Assembly: GCF_014642405.1 (NCBI RefSeq)
Contig: NZ_BMIN01000019.1
Location: 24,520-88,519, forward strand
Reading direction: 5' to 3'
DNA from: Pontibacillus salipaludis
GTDB lineage: Bacteria > Bacillota > Bacilli > Bacillales > BH030062
Length of the DNA: 64,000 nucleotides
Below the pieces are notes generated by a model. It had not been told where the DNA came from. It saw nothing but the letters and a program-made list of their open reading frames with translations, and did no database searches. Shown piece by piece: positions 7,945 to 17,285 of the stretch. Position numbers and translations under genes: made by a program. Position 1 is the first letter of the stretch, and each line of letters begins with the position of its first letter.

Positions 7945-8844
7945 ATGACATTATCTTTAAATCAAGTAACAAAGCACTTCGGAGCTCATACGGCTGTTGA
8001 TCATTTGTCTCTAACGATACCAGAGAGCCAAATTTTTGGCTTCTTAGGCGCAAATGGAGCGGGGAAAACCACTACATTCCGAATGATTCTAGGTCTAATG
8101 GACGCTAGTGAAGGGTCCATCCAATGGAACAATGAGACAATTGATTACAGTAAAAGCCATCTTATTGGCTATTTACCCGAAGAACGAGGCTTGTATCCGA
8201 AATTAACTGTGAAAGATCAATTAATTTACCTTGGAAAACTAAGGGGCATGTCGAAGCAAGAGGTTTTAAGCGAGTTAGATCATTGGTTAGAGCGTTTTCG
8301 AGTCCCAGAATACAAGAATAAAAAAATCGAAGAGTTGTCTAAAGGGAATCAGCAAAAAATTCAATTTATATCTGCAGTCATTCATAAGCCGAAATTACTA
8401 ATATTAGATGAACCATTCTCAGGACTAGATCCTGTTAATGTTGAGCAATTGAAGCAAGCAGTGGTGAACTTAAAGGAAAACGGAACATCTATCGTGTTCT
8501 CTTCGCATCGTATGGAACATGTTGAAGAACTTTGTGAACACTTATGTATTTTACATAAAGGGAAACCCGTCGTTCATGGAGGATTAAAAGAGATCAAACG
8601 CTCATTTGGAAAGAAAAATCTCGTCGTGCATGCGGATTTCGATTTAACCTACCTACGTGACATTCCGGGTGTTGTATCGTATCGGGCTGTTGGAGAAGGT
8701 TGTGAACTGCAGGTGGAAGCAGAAGAGGTAGCGGAGCGTGTATTTGAAGCGCTACAAGGTAAAGGGTTTGTTCGCACATTCGACCTTGAAGAGCCTTCTT
8801 TAAACGATATCTTTATAGAGAAAGTGGGGGCTTCTTATGAATAA
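7945..8844 (+). CDS. yhaQ: ABC exporter ATP-binding protein YhaQ
   Basis: A 299-residue ATPase (B. subtilis YhaQ has 298). Walker A is GANGAGKTT (residues 35-43), the signature LSKGNQQKI (about 133-141) and Walker B LLILDEPFSGLDP (about 151-163). The start at 7945 follows GAAGGGGGAG; upstream in-frame starts lack a site. It overlaps yhaP by 8 bp, so the two are co-translated as the nucleotide-binding and membrane halves of a NatAB-like exporter, possibly for sodium or a toxic compound. The substrate is inference. Confidence 0.88.
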   Translation: MTLSLNQVTKHFGAHTAVDHLSLTIPESQIFGFLGANGAGKTTTFRMILGLMDASEGSIQWNNETIDYSKSHLIGYLPEERGLYPKLTVKDQLIYLGKLRGMSKQEVLSELDHWLERFRVPEYKNKKIEELSKGNQQKIQFISAVIHKPKLLILDEPFSGLDPVNVEQLKQAVVNLKENGTSIVFSSHRMEHVEELCEHLCILHKGKPVVHGGLKEIKRSFGKKNLVVHADFDLTYLRDIPGVVSYRAVGEGCELQVEAEEVAERVFEALQGKGFVRTFDLEEPSLNDIFIEKVGASYE

Positions 8845-10099
8845 GTTCTGGGTTGTTATGAGTCATACTTATTTCAGTCGGCTAAAGTCTAAGACGTTCC
8901 TAGTCACCACTGGAATTATCCTGTTATTGATCGTTGCACTGACGAATTTCCAGGGAATTATGGATTCGGTTGGAAGTGATGATGAAGGGAGCGCTCCAAA
9001 GGTTGCCATTATTGATGAGACTGGAGACTTCTTTAATCCATTAGAAGAACAACTGAATGCCCAGCAAGCTGAGTTAGAACTTGTATCCTTCCAAGAGGGG
9101 GAGGAAAAAGCGAAACAAGCTGTGCAGGACGGGGAGTATAGAGGAGTGCTAACTCTTCAACCGAGCGAGAATGGTACGCCATCTGGTACTTATTATACAA
9201 AACAGATTGCTGAGAATAGTATAAGCGGACGTCTCCAGCAAGCTTTACAGCAAGTGAAGGTATCTGTTGCAACAGAAAACACTGGTATTGACCAACAAAC
9301 GGTGAACGGGATCTTTGCTCCTGTGGCCTTTGAGAAAGTGGCGCTTGATAAAGAGGCAAAGACAGAGGAAGAATTAAGTGAAGCACGAGGTCTTGTTTAT
9401 ATCATGCTATTTCTTCTCTATATAGGGGTCATTATGTATGGAAATATGATTGCTCAAGAAGTAGCGCAAGAAAAGTCTTCTCGTGTGATGGAGATCTTAA
9501 TTTCAAGTGTGTCTCCTGTTACACAAATGTTTGGAAAGATTCTTGGAATTGCCCTACTAGGGGTTACTCAATTTGGCTTGATCTTAATTGTTGGAGTTCA
9601 ATCGGTTAAAGCTAATATGGAGAACCTGGAAGGTGGGATATTCACCTACTTTGGACTTGGAGATGCGAATACTTCAACTCTAATCTATGCAGGTGTGTTC
9701 TTCTTGTTAGGCTATTTGTTGTATGCTACTCTTGCAGCGATGCTTGGCTCGCTTGTTAGCCGAACAGAGGATGCGCAACAAGTTGTCACTCCGATGGTTT
9801 TACTTATTGTAGCCGCATTTATGATTGCAATGTACGGATTAAATGCGCCTGAAACCATGTTGGTGACTGTCACTTCATTTATTCCTTTCTTTGCACCTAT
9901 GTTGATGTTCCTTCGCGTAGGGATGCTTGACGTTCCGGTGTGGGAAGTAGGGATATCGATTGCCTTACTTATTGGTACGATTCTTCTACTTGCTGTTGTT
10001 GGAGGCCGTATTTACCGAGGAGGCGTCCTTATGTATGGAAAAGGAAATATTGTGAAGAGTTTTAAACGGGCATTCCAATTGTCTAAAAAAGAATCGTAG
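8837..10099 (+). CDS. yhaP: ABC exporter permease YhaP (NatB-like)
   Basis: A 420-residue membrane protein (B. subtilis YhaP has 419). One membrane segment near residues 22-38 is followed by a large extracytoplasmic domain (about 45-180) and then five or so membrane segments, typical of the ABC-2/NatB family. It begins inside the end of yhaQ and ends at a strong terminator. In a salt-loving host a sodium-export role is attractive but not shown by sequence. Confidence 0.87.
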   Translation: MNKFWVVMSHTYFSRLKSKTFLVTTGIILLLIVALTNFQGIMDSVGSDDEGSAPKVAIIDETGDFFNPLEEQLNAQQAELELVSFQEGEEKAKQAVQDGEYRGVLTLQPSENGTPSGTYYTKQIAENSISGRLQQALQQVKVSVATENTGIDQQTVNGIFAPVAFEKVALDKEAKTEEELSEARGLVYIMLFLLYIGVIMYGNMIAQEVAQEKSSRVMEILISSVSPVTQMFGKILGIALLGVTQFGLILIVGVQSVKANMENLEGGIFTYFGLGDANTSTLIYAGVFFLLGYLLYATLAAMLGSLVSRTEDAQQVVTPMVLLIVAAFMIAMYGLNAPETMLVTVTSFIPFFAPMLMFLRVGMLDVPVWEVGISIALLIGTILLLAVVGGRIYRGGVLMYGKGNIVKSFKRAFQLSKKES

Positions 10100-10100
10100 T

Positions 10101-10146
10101 AAAAAAACACGGCCGGGGGTTACTCCCCAGCTGTGTTTTCTTTTTT
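10101..10146. terminator. Terminator shared by yhaP and the converging small gene
   Basis: Stem AACACGGCCGGGG / CCCCAGCTGTGTT (imperfect) followed by a T-run on the plus strand and preceded by an A-run that serves the minus strand. The last codons of the minus-strand small gene lie inside the hairpin. Confidence 0.8.
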
Positions 10147-10275
10147 ATACTGCATGTTTGTTGTTTGGTGATCAGGATCATCACGGAAGCGCTCGACTGG
10201 ACCGCTATTAGGAGATCCTTTTACACTTGCCGCGCTTTTTGCACGTTCTGATGGATTCTTTTTTCGTTTAGCCAT
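10120..10275 (-). CDS. Small basic protein, 51 residues
   Basis: Read on the minus strand the frame begins at ATG 10273-10275 after GAGGAGGTGACTTCA, an excellent ribosome binding site. The peptide starts MAKRKKNPSERAKSAASVKG, is rich in Lys, Arg and Ser, has no membrane segment and ends GE at a TAA inside the yhaP terminator. Its size and basic N-terminus resemble minor small acid-soluble spore proteins, but I cannot place it in a named family. Confidence 0.65.
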   Translation of the reverse strand: MAKRKKNPSERAKSAASVKGSPNSGPVERFRDDPDHQTTNMQYKKENTAGE

Positions 10276-10325
10276 TGAAGTCACCTCCTCGATTAGCTTC
10301 CCCCGAACGTAGTTGAATTATGAGG

Positions 10326-10339
10326 CGAACGTGCATTCG
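10326..10339 (+). promoter_or_regulatory. LexA (SOS) box upstream of yhaON
   Basis: CGAACGTGCATTCG matches the Bacillus SOS consensus CGAACRNRYGTTYG at 13 of 14 positions. It lies 54 bp upstream of the yhaO start. In B. subtilis the yhaONM operon is reported as LexA-regulated, so position and sequence agree. Confidence 0.72.
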
Positions 10340-10392
10340 GTGGTTACCTTTGGTAAAATACAAGCAAGTAGCATATGAAGGGAGTTTTGGTT

Positions 10393-11631
10393 ATGAAGCC
10401 AACACTGCGTTTTATCCATTGTGCAGATCTTCATTTAGACAGCCCTTTTAAAGGGATCGGTTCAGGACTTTCATCTCGTCTTTCGAAGGATATAATGGAG
10501 AGTACATTTCAAGCATTTGAACGTGTAATCTCACACGCATTAGAGAATGAAGTTGACTTTGTATTAATGGTTGGAGATTTGTTTGATCAGGACGGTAGAA
10601 GTTTAAAGGCGCAAATTCGTCTTAAGAAAGGGTTTGAAACATTACATAAAGCAGGAATAGAAGTATTTCTATCCCATGGAAATCACGACCATACTGGGGG
10701 CAGTTTCTATCCTGTTAAATACCCAGCTAACGTGACGATTTTTAATGAAGAGTCGGTCTCTACAGTTCCTTTCTATAAAAATGGCGAGCATGCTGCTAAT
10801 ATTCAAGGATTTAGTTACTCGAGGCGAGCTATTTATGAAGAGAAAGCAGCTGAGTATGAGCGGACTAGTGAAGATGTTTATCACATCGGCCTTCTTCACG
10901 GGAGTATAGCAACAAATACAGATCATGATGTTTATGCACCCTTTCGAATCTCCCAATTAAATGAAGCAGGACACGATTATTGGGCTCTTGGTCATATTCA
11001 CAAGCGACAGATCCTGCAAGAAGAGCCGCCAGTTGTCTATCCGGGGAACATACAAGGGCGCCATCATAAAGAAGACGGGGCTAAGGGTTGCTACCTCGTT
11101 GACCTAGAAGATACGGAGACAACCCTTACATTTTTACCCACGCATTCTGTCCTCTTTCAGCAAATTACATTTGATGTAAGTCATATACATACGTTTTCTG
11201 AACTCCACGATGAAGTAGATAAATGGAAGGAAGAGAATCGAAAGGTCTATGGTCCAATGATTTTCAAAATAAAGATAGAAGGCCATTTAGATGGGGATGA
11301 AATGAGGGAAGAGGCTCTTAACAGTCTTGTAGATGTTTGGAATGACAAAGAAGAAGAGGAAGAGGCATGGATGTGGCTTCAAGACATTGTCGTCCATTCT
11401 ACCCCTTCATGGGATCGGGAAGAGTTAAAGCAAGGCGCTCATTTCGTCGCTGATTTAATTCGCCTCATTGATGAGAGTGATGAGGTCGACTCGATGCTAG
11501 CTGAACTCACAACTCATAAGCAAGGTCGAAGATATGTAGGAACCTTTTCAGAAGAAGAGAAGAAAGAAATAATAAGCGAAGCTGAATCTTATTTGCTCAA
11601 GTCCTTGTTGCAGGAGGGGCGATCTGAATGA
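10393..11631 (+). CDS. yhaO: SbcD-like metallophosphoesterase YhaO
   Basis: A 412-residue protein of the calcineurin-like phosphoesterase fold. Metal-binding motifs appear in order: DLH (residues 12-14), GDLFD (61-65), GNHD (96-99), and GHIHK further on. This is the Mre11/SbcD nuclease pattern. The ATG at 10393 follows GAAGGGAG; an upstream in-frame ATG at 10375 overlaps that site. The frame overlaps yhaN by 4 bp (ATGA), so nuclease and ATPase are translationally coupled, as for SbcC-SbcD/Rad50-Mre11 complexes acting on DNA ends. Confidence 0.88.
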   Translation: MKPTLRFIHCADLHLDSPFKGIGSGLSSRLSKDIMESTFQAFERVISHALENEVDFVLMVGDLFDQDGRSLKAQIRLKKGFETLHKAGIEVFLSHGNHDHTGGSFYPVKYPANVTIFNEESVSTVPFYKNGEHAANIQGFSYSRRAIYEEKAAEYERTSEDVYHIGLLHGSIATNTDHDVYAPFRISQLNEAGHDYWALGHIHKRQILQEEPPVVYPGNIQGRHHKEDGAKGCYLVDLEDTETTLTFLPTHSVLFQQITFDVSHIHTFSELHDEVDKWKEENRKVYGPMIFKIKIEGHLDGDEMREEALNSLVDVWNDKEEEEEAWMWLQDIVVHSTPSWDREELKQGAHFVADLIRLIDESDEVDSMLAELTTHKQGRRYVGTFSEEEKKEIISEAESYLLKSLLQEGRSE

Positions 11632-14546
11632 AACTAAAACAAGCATTAATTTATGGTTTTGGCAAATGGCAGCACAAAACCGTGGATTTCCAAGATGATG
11701 GGTTAACGGTATTCTATGGTAAGAATGAAGCGGGGAAATCAACTCTTAGGCAATTTATCTTGTATGTTCTATTTAATTTTCCACCGAAAAAAGTGAAATC
11801 TTATGTACCAAAGATGGGAGGAACGGTTGGGGGACGTTTAATGGTCACCGATCTTCGATATGGCACGGTATACATTGAACGTGATTTCAATCAGAACAGC
11901 GGAGAGGCTCGGTGTTATTTTGAGGATGGAACTGAACAATCTGAAGAGTGGCTTCGCCATTATTTAAAAGGAATGGATAAGAACACGTTTGAAGCTATTT
12001 TTTCTTTTGATTTACATGATATCCAGCACATTCACGCAGTAGGTTCTAAAGCTATTGGGGATGTATTATTTGGGGTAGGTATGACAGGGTCCGAACAGAT
12101 CTATAAACTTGAGACGAAGCTTGAGAAGGAACTTGAACGTCTCTTTAAGAAACAAGGGAGGAAACCGGTCTTAAATGAGCAGTTTGCACATGTGAAAGAA
12201 ATGGAGCAGACTCTAACTCTTCTTAAACAAGAAGAACAAAAGTATGCTGGTTTAAAAGTGGAGGAGCAAGAGGTACAAGAGGAGCTTCATCAATTGAAGG
12301 AGAAGCGTCAAATGTACATGGTGAGAAAGGATCTATTAGAGAAACATCACCAAGCCTCACACATGATCTTTCGTTACCAACAACTCAAAGCTAAGCGTTC
12401 ATCCTTACCGAAAACCGTTCCTTTTCCGGAACAAGGACTAGAACGTTACGACAAACTTAAAGATCAAGAGATGCCGATCCGTAGTGAAAAAGAGGTTGTT
12501 AAGCAGGAACTACAAAGAGCGGAGGCAAAGCAGAAAGAGGCGCCTTCATATGATATAGCTTGTGTTGAAGAACTATCGCAATGGATTGGCCATAAACAGG
12601 AGTATGACATCAACCGTGCACGCTTAGACGAACTCCTGGCTGAATCTGAACAAGAGCAAGAACGACTGGCCAATAAAATAGGAGAACTTGGGATACATCT
12701 TACTTTTGAAGATGTATTAGAGCTCTCATTACCGTTCTATATGGAAGAAGAGTGGCAACGGATGGGTCATGAGAAAGAAACACTCGAAGAAGAACGTGCT
12801 CGGCTAGAGCAGGAATTACGACTTAATCAGGAAGAAGAAACCCAGCTCCAAGATCAGCGGACTCGGGTGAAAGATCAAATGCTGTCAGAAGATGATGAGG
12901 TACACTTGAGAACATCCGCGGAGCGTGCTCGAGAAAAAGAATGGAAAAAAGAATTCGAAGAGGAACAATTGAAGAATCGCCGCCAAATGGTGGATCAACA
13001 ATCAAGGTTTGCAAACCAAATCTTTTTAGTTGGGAGCATCCTGGCGGCGGCAGGAGCCATTGGGGGCTTTGTACTGTCTGATCCTTTATGGTTTATATTC
13101 AGTGCTTTATTATTACTTGCAACATTGTTCCTCGTTCGACAACTTAAACAAAGTTCAGTTACTAGCGCATCAAGTGAAGAACGTCAACACGTGGGGGATT
13201 CGATTGGAAGTCCGTGGGAGTGGGAAAGGCAGTTACAAGAACAAGATCAGCGGGCTCAAGAGCTCAAGCGATACGAACAAAGTATTCAACAGTGTAAAAT
13301 GCGTGAAATTCAAATTGAAGAACAGCTTCATACCTTAAAGCAGCGTCAACAAAGAATTGGTCAAATGATAGACGAGAACGTCGGTCATTATCCATTCCTA
13401 AATCAAGTTTCTGTGTCTTACTGGCCCAAAGTATATCAACGACTTTCAAGTGTTCAAGTAAGGCAACAAGAATGGTTAAAAAAACAAGAGCAAATAGAAA
13501 TCTTAGCCGCGCGACAAAAAACGATAGAAAATCAATTATTTTTATTTGCAGACCGTTTACGAATAGAGCGAGAAGGGGAAATAGATTCCATATGGAACAA
13601 CTGCTTAGAAACTGTTAACAAGGTTGAGGAGCATAAACGAGACCTTCATAAATTAGATGAGCAAATGAACAATTTACGTAGCCAAATGAATCAATTAGAA
13701 CAAAGACAGTTACCGATTCAAGAAGAGTTGCGTCAGTTGTATGAAAAAGCGGATGTTTCAGACTCAGATTCTTTCATTAAGCAAGGTGAACAAGCAAAGC
13801 ATATAGAAGAAATAGAGGAAGAACTATGGCAGCTTCAGAAACAGATCGATACGGTCTATATGAACGAAGTGACATCCTCCCAAGCAATCCTTTCGCCTAT
13901 AGATGAGCCTTCTCTAAAACGAGATTTGGCCCTGGCGACAGAAGAGTTGGAGAATACAGAGAGAGAACTAGAAGGGAAGCGTCAGCAATTAGCTGACCTC
14001 AGGTCCAGCATACAGCTACTTGAAAAAGATGAACGCTACTCAATGAAAAGGCATGAAGTGAGGTTAGAGAAAGACAAAAGCAAGCAAATGGCTAAAGAAT
14101 GGGCAGTATATAAAGTAGCCCACAATTTATTGAAGCAGACGAAAGAAGTGTATCAAAAAGAAAGAATGCCTGCAGTAGTTGAATATTGTAGTCACTTTTT
14201 CTCCATCCTAACGAGAGATACCTATTTACGTGTATGGCTGCCAAGGGAAGAAGAGGAGATGACAGTTGAAAGAAAGGATGGAGTACGTTTCTCTGTAGAG
14301 TCATTGTCTCAAGGGACAAAAGAACAGTTATATGTTGCTCTACGGCTAGCTTTAAGTCAGACTATTAGAGATGAACATCCTTTACCGTTTATTATTGATG
14401 ATGCGTTTGTAAATTTTGACGATGAACGAACCGATGAGGTACTAGAGCTTTTACAACAAATTGCACAGGAACAACAAGTCATTCTGTTCACTTGTAGTGA
14501 TACAATTAATCAAAAAATAACAGAACGTAAAAAAATTTTTTTATAA
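11628..14546 (+). CDS. yhaN: SbcC/Rad50-like ATPase YhaN
   Basis: A 972-residue protein (B. subtilis YhaN has about 963). Walker A GKNEAGKST is at residues 31-39 and the C-terminal half-site has the signature LSQGTKEQL and Walker B PFIIDDAFVNFD (about 918-929), separated by long Glu/Gln-rich coiled coils. Unusually for an SMC-like ATPase, two hydrophobic segments (about residues 463-503) interrupt the coil, which would tether the complex to the membrane. It forms a pair with YhaO under the LexA box. The third gene of the B. subtilis operon, yhaM (3'-5' exoribonuclease), does not follow. Confidence 0.88.
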   Translation: MKLKQALIYGFGKWQHKTVDFQDDGLTVFYGKNEAGKSTLRQFILYVLFNFPPKKVKSYVPKMGGTVGGRLMVTDLRYGTVYIERDFNQNSGEARCYFEDGTEQSEEWLRHYLKGMDKNTFEAIFSFDLHDIQHIHAVGSKAIGDVLFGVGMTGSEQIYKLETKLEKELERLFKKQGRKPVLNEQFAHVKEMEQTLTLLKQEEQKYAGLKVEEQEVQEELHQLKEKRQMYMVRKDLLEKHHQASHMIFRYQQLKAKRSSLPKTVPFPEQGLERYDKLKDQEMPIRSEKEVVKQELQRAEAKQKEAPSYDIACVEELSQWIGHKQEYDINRARLDELLAESEQEQERLANKIGELGIHLTFEDVLELSLPFYMEEEWQRMGHEKETLEEERARLEQELRLNQEEETQLQDQRTRVKDQMLSEDDEVHLRTSAERAREKEWKKEFEEEQLKNRRQMVDQQSRFANQIFLVGSILAAAGAIGGFVLSDPLWFIFSALLLLATLFLVRQLKQSSVTSASSEERQHVGDSIGSPWEWERQLQEQDQRAQELKRYEQSIQQCKMREIQIEEQLHTLKQRQQRIGQMIDENVGHYPFLNQVSVSYWPKVYQRLSSVQVRQQEWLKKQEQIEILAARQKTIENQLFLFADRLRIEREGEIDSIWNNCLETVNKVEEHKRDLHKLDEQMNNLRSQMNQLEQRQLPIQEELRQLYEKADVSDSDSFIKQGEQAKHIEEIEEELWQLQKQIDTVYMNEVTSSQAILSPIDEPSLKRDLALATEELENTERELEGKRQQLADLRSSIQLLEKDERYSMKRHEVRLEKDKSKQMAKEWAVYKVAHNLLKQTKEVYQKERMPAVVEYCSHFFSILTRDTYLRVWLPREEEEMTVERKDGVRFSVESLSQGTKEQLYVALRLALSQTIRDEHPLPFIIDDAFVNFDDERTDEVLELLQQIAQEQQVILFTCSDTINQKITERKKIFL

Positions 14547-14643
14547 AAATTAAGTTTTTATTTGTCATGACCTCGCACTTTTGGAATAATAGTGATAAAA
14601 TACTTGAGGACAATGTCGAATAAAGCTAGTGGAGGGTCGTCCA

Positions 14644-15192
14644 TTGGTAGATAAAGAAAGAAGTCAAGAATGGACAGAATATGAAGAAACAATCGAAAAA
14701 TTTATTCAAGTGATCGCCAAAAATATGAGCCTGTACGGAATCACCTCTTCTGTTGGTCGATTGTACGGAACGCTTTACTTTGCAGATCAGCCAATGACGC
14801 TAGATAATATGCGTGATGCGCTTGAAATGAGTAAGACAAGTATGTCGACTGGTGTGAGATCTTTATCAGAGATGAAGATGGTCGAACCAGCATTCCGAAA
14901 GGGTGTGCGAAAAGATCTATACAAATCTGAAGAAGATTGGTATAAGTCCTTCACATCGTTATTTGGTAACCGCTGGAGACACCATACTGAAACGAACATC
15001 GAAGAAGCTGATGAAGCGATTTCCGAACTTCGTGCCATTATGGATGATACAGACGACGAAGAATTACAAGGCATGATCCAACGCGATATCGACCGATTAG
15101 AGTATGCGAAAGAATACTACCGCTGGCTCATGAAGTTTATACGTGTCGTTGAATCAGGCGAAATCTTTAAATACGTACCAAAGGGAGACTAA
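14644..15192 (+). CDS. GbsR/OpcR-family MarR-type regulator
   Basis: A 182-residue protein, close to the 180 of B. subtilis GbsR. The winged helix lies at about residues 50-95, including MTLDNMRDALEMSKTSMSTG and the basic FRKGVRKDLY. GbsR and OpcR repress choline and betaine uptake or synthesis genes. The TTG at 14644 is chosen because GTGGAGGG is 8 bases upstream; the in-frame GTG at 14629 is part of that site. No osmoprotectant gene is adjacent; the gene sits where yhaM would be expected. A second paralogue is at 20244. Confidence 0.82.
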   Translation: MVDKERSQEWTEYEETIEKFIQVIAKNMSLYGITSSVGRLYGTLYFADQPMTLDNMRDALEMSKTSMSTGVRSLSEMKMVEPAFRKGVRKDLYKSEEDWYKSFTSLFGNRWRHHTETNIEEADEAISELRAIMDDTDDEELQGMIQRDIDRLEYAKEYYRWLMKFIRVVESGEIFKYVPKGD

Positions 15193-15208
15193 GTCTCCCT
15201 ATTAGAAG

Positions 15209-15240
15209 GAGCATGTCTATAAAAGGACATGCTTTTTTTA
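15209..15240 (+). terminator. Terminator after the first GbsR-family gene
   Basis: Stem AGCATGTC / GACATGCT followed by a T-run. Confidence 0.88.
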
Positions 15241-15334
15241 TGGCCTATGTTAATGCTTAGAGCCTTCCATATAAGCCCCCTTATTTGGAAGACTTGAAAC
15301 TGAGATAGGGATGTTTTGCGGTAGATAGAGAGAG

Positions 15335-15571
15335 GTTTCCGTCAGCTTTAATGGAGCATAAGGTGGGCCTGGAAATCACTCGCTTTCCGCGGCCCCACAC
15401 GACGTGGGGTCGTTCGACGTTGTCACAGGACGTGACGGCCTTAGTCGAACTTCCCCTTTCTTTTTTAGCCTCCTCGGGAAAACCATCCTGCGGGGTCTCG
15501 TCTACCTCTTTCTCCCGCAGGAGTCTCGCAATTTCCAGGCCCACCTTTGCCAAATGGGGAGAGACGGAAAC
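15335..15571 (-). repeat. Dispersed stem element, copy B (GTTTCCG-type, with extra insert)
   Basis: Ends GTTTCCG / CGGAAAC; arms AAGGTGGGCCTGGAAAT and TTTCCAGGCCCACCTT pair. It is about 60 bp longer than standard copies because of an extra module at about 15391-15468 that also occurs in copy F2. First half of a composite unit with B2. Confidence 0.87.
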
Positions 15572-15617
15572 GCCCCAAATTTGTGAGGTAGGGGGCTTAA
15601 GGGCAACTATAATAAGC

Positions 15618-15792
15618 GGGTCCGTTCACCTAATTAGCGTCAGGGCAGGCTTGGGGACTGCGAGACTCCCGCGGGGTAAGGAGCCTAGGGGAGACCCCGG
15701 AAAGCGCGTAGCGATTGAGGAGGCTTCCCAGCTCCCCGCAGGAAAGCGAGTGGTCCCCAAGCCTGCCCTAGCACTTATAAGCGTAACGGCCC
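15618..15792 (+). repeat. Dispersed stem element, copy B2 (GGTCCG-type)
   Basis: Begins GGGTCCGTT and ends AACGGCCC. Arms AGGGCAGGCTTGGGGA and TCCCCAAGCCTGCCCT are perfectly complementary. Opposite orientation to B, separated from it by 46 bp. Confidence 0.87.
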
Positions 15793-15927
15793 ATACATAC
15801 TAAAGTGTCTCAGTTTCGGGTCTTCAACAATCCTGTCTTATTCTTGAACAAGCTAGTAGAGTGGGTTGGAATATTCACCTTTAACTCAGCATAGGCTTGT
15901 ATTAAAAGGGGACAAGGGGGAGATTCC

Positions 15928-16113
15928 ATGATTGCAGGAATTCCATGGTGGGTGTTAGCAATGGTAGTGTTTATTTTATTTAGTGGATATATGGCACTTC
16001 GAGCGATGAAAGCGGAACAGGAAATGGAACAAAAGTTTATTGAACAAGAAGGGCAAAAGTATATGGACCGAATTGATGATGCGAAGAAGAGGAAGCAGTC
16101 GGTCTCTAGTTAG
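15928..16113 (+). CDS. yhaL: Sporulation protein YhaL
   Basis: A 61-residue protein with one N-terminal membrane segment (about residues 4-24) and a charged tail containing FIEQEGQKYMDRI, closely like B. subtilis YhaL (about 70 residues). The start follows GACAAGGGGGAGATTCC. It converges on prsA with a shared terminator, as in B. subtilis. YhaL is a small sporulation-associated membrane protein of unknown mechanism. Confidence 0.85.
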   Translation: MIAGIPWWVLAMVVFILFSGYMALRAMKAEQEMEQKFIEQEGQKYMDRIDDAKKRKQSVSS

Positions 16114-16123
16114 AAATAGATAT

Positions 16124-16158
16124 AAAAAGGCTGCACCTTAAAAAGGTGCAGCCTTTTG
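16124..16158. terminator. Bidirectional terminator between yhaL and prsA
   Basis: Stem AAAAGGCTGCACCTT / AAGGTGCAGCCTTTT with A/T tracts on both sides. Confidence 0.93.
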
Positions 16159-16166
16159 AAATGAGA

Positions 16167-17069
16167 TTAGCCTTGGTCAGAATTTGATTCTTCTTTAGCT
16201 TTTTCTAAGATGTTCTCTAAACCTTCAGCTTTAACTTTTACATCAGCTTCTTCGATGAGCTTATCGATTGTTTTCTTCGCATTTTCTTGGTTAAGCTGGT
16301 TCGCTTTAAGGTCTTCTTTAATCTGGTCTTTCATTTCTTCTAGAGGTTTTACGTCTTCTTTTTCACGTTTATCCGTAACTTTGATGATGTGGAAGCCGAA
16401 CTCTGTCTTGACAGGTTCACTCACTTCCCCTTTTTCAAGATCATATGCAGCATCTTCAAAGGCTGGCGTCATCTTACCCGGGCCAAAGAAATCAAGGTCG
16501 CCTCCGTTTGAAGCAGAAGGTCCTTCTGAATACTCTTTAGCTAGAGCTTCGAAGTCCTTGTTACCCTCTTCGATTTTTTGTTTAACTTCTTTAGCTTTTT
16601 CTTCACTACTTACAAGAATGTGGCTCGCGCGGATTTCTGTTTTCATACGATCATAGTAGTTCTGAACTTCTTCATCTGAAACGTTGATTTCGGCTTTTGC
16701 TGCTTTTTGTTGCATAAGACTTTGTTCAACTACTTTTCTGAAGTCTTCTTCAGTTTTGAAGCCCATCTGAGATAGAGCTTGATCGAACTGACCGCCAACT
16801 TGTTCTTTGTATTTTTCAACTTCTTCTTCAATTTCTTTTTCAGTTACTTCATATTTATCGTCAAGAACTTCTGTCACAACCATTTCATGAAGAACTTGTT
16901 CACCATAGCGATCCTTCAGCTCTTGGTAAAATTCATCTTTCGTGATATTTCCGTTCTTGGATTCAACGACTAGTTCTTTGCTCGCCTCATCGTCCCCTTG
17001 TGTACCGGAACATGCGGATAAAGCTAATACTCCTGCAGTTAGTGTCGTTGCCAAAGCAATCTTTTTCAT
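16167..17069 (-). CDS. prsA: PrsA foldase lipoprotein (parvulin-type peptidyl-prolyl isomerase)
   Basis: A 300-residue lipoprotein. The N-terminus MKKIALATTL is followed by a hydrophobic stretch and lipobox LSAC with Cys20, the lipidation site. A PpiC/parvulin domain spans about residues 138-230 (EIRASHILVSSEEKAKEV, GGDLDFFGPGKM, EFGFHIIKV). PrsA folds secreted proteins on the outer face of the membrane. The ATG at 17069 follows TAGGAGTG; an in-frame ATG seven codons upstream precedes that site. The domain between signal and isomerase is highly charged. Confidence 0.95.
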   Translation of the reverse strand: MKKIALATTLTAGVLALSACSGTQGDDEASKELVVESKNGNITKDEFYQELKDRYGEQVLHEMVVTEVLDDKYEVTEKEIEEEVEKYKEQVGGQFDQALSQMGFKTEEDFRKVVEQSLMQQKAAKAEINVSDEEVQNYYDRMKTEIRASHILVSSEEKAKEVKQKIEEGNKDFEALAKEYSEGPSASNGGDLDFFGPGKMTPAFEDAAYDLEKGEVSEPVKTEFGFHIIKVTDKREKEDVKPLEEMKDQIKEDLKANQLNQENAKKTIDKLIEEADVKVKAEGLENILEKAKEESNSDQG

Positions 17070-17285
17070 CAGGTAAACACTCCTAATCATTTAATTGTGT
17101 CAAAAGTTTAGAGCCTAAAGTGCTCTTCACGAGGCGTTTTGGAAGCTCTGTGAATGTAGCTTCTAGACAACCTAATCCTTGAAATAATATAACATACTGA
17201 GGGTATAAAACACTAGGGCTATCGGGAATTGGAGGAAAACTTTTCAAAACCGGGTCATTCGCCTATCCAGACCAAGCCCCCCCTG

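Noticed and set aside
15351..15803. Plus-strand frame of 150 codons
   Set aside because: Spans the stem elements B and B2; GC-rich repeat DNA gives open frames in several phases.
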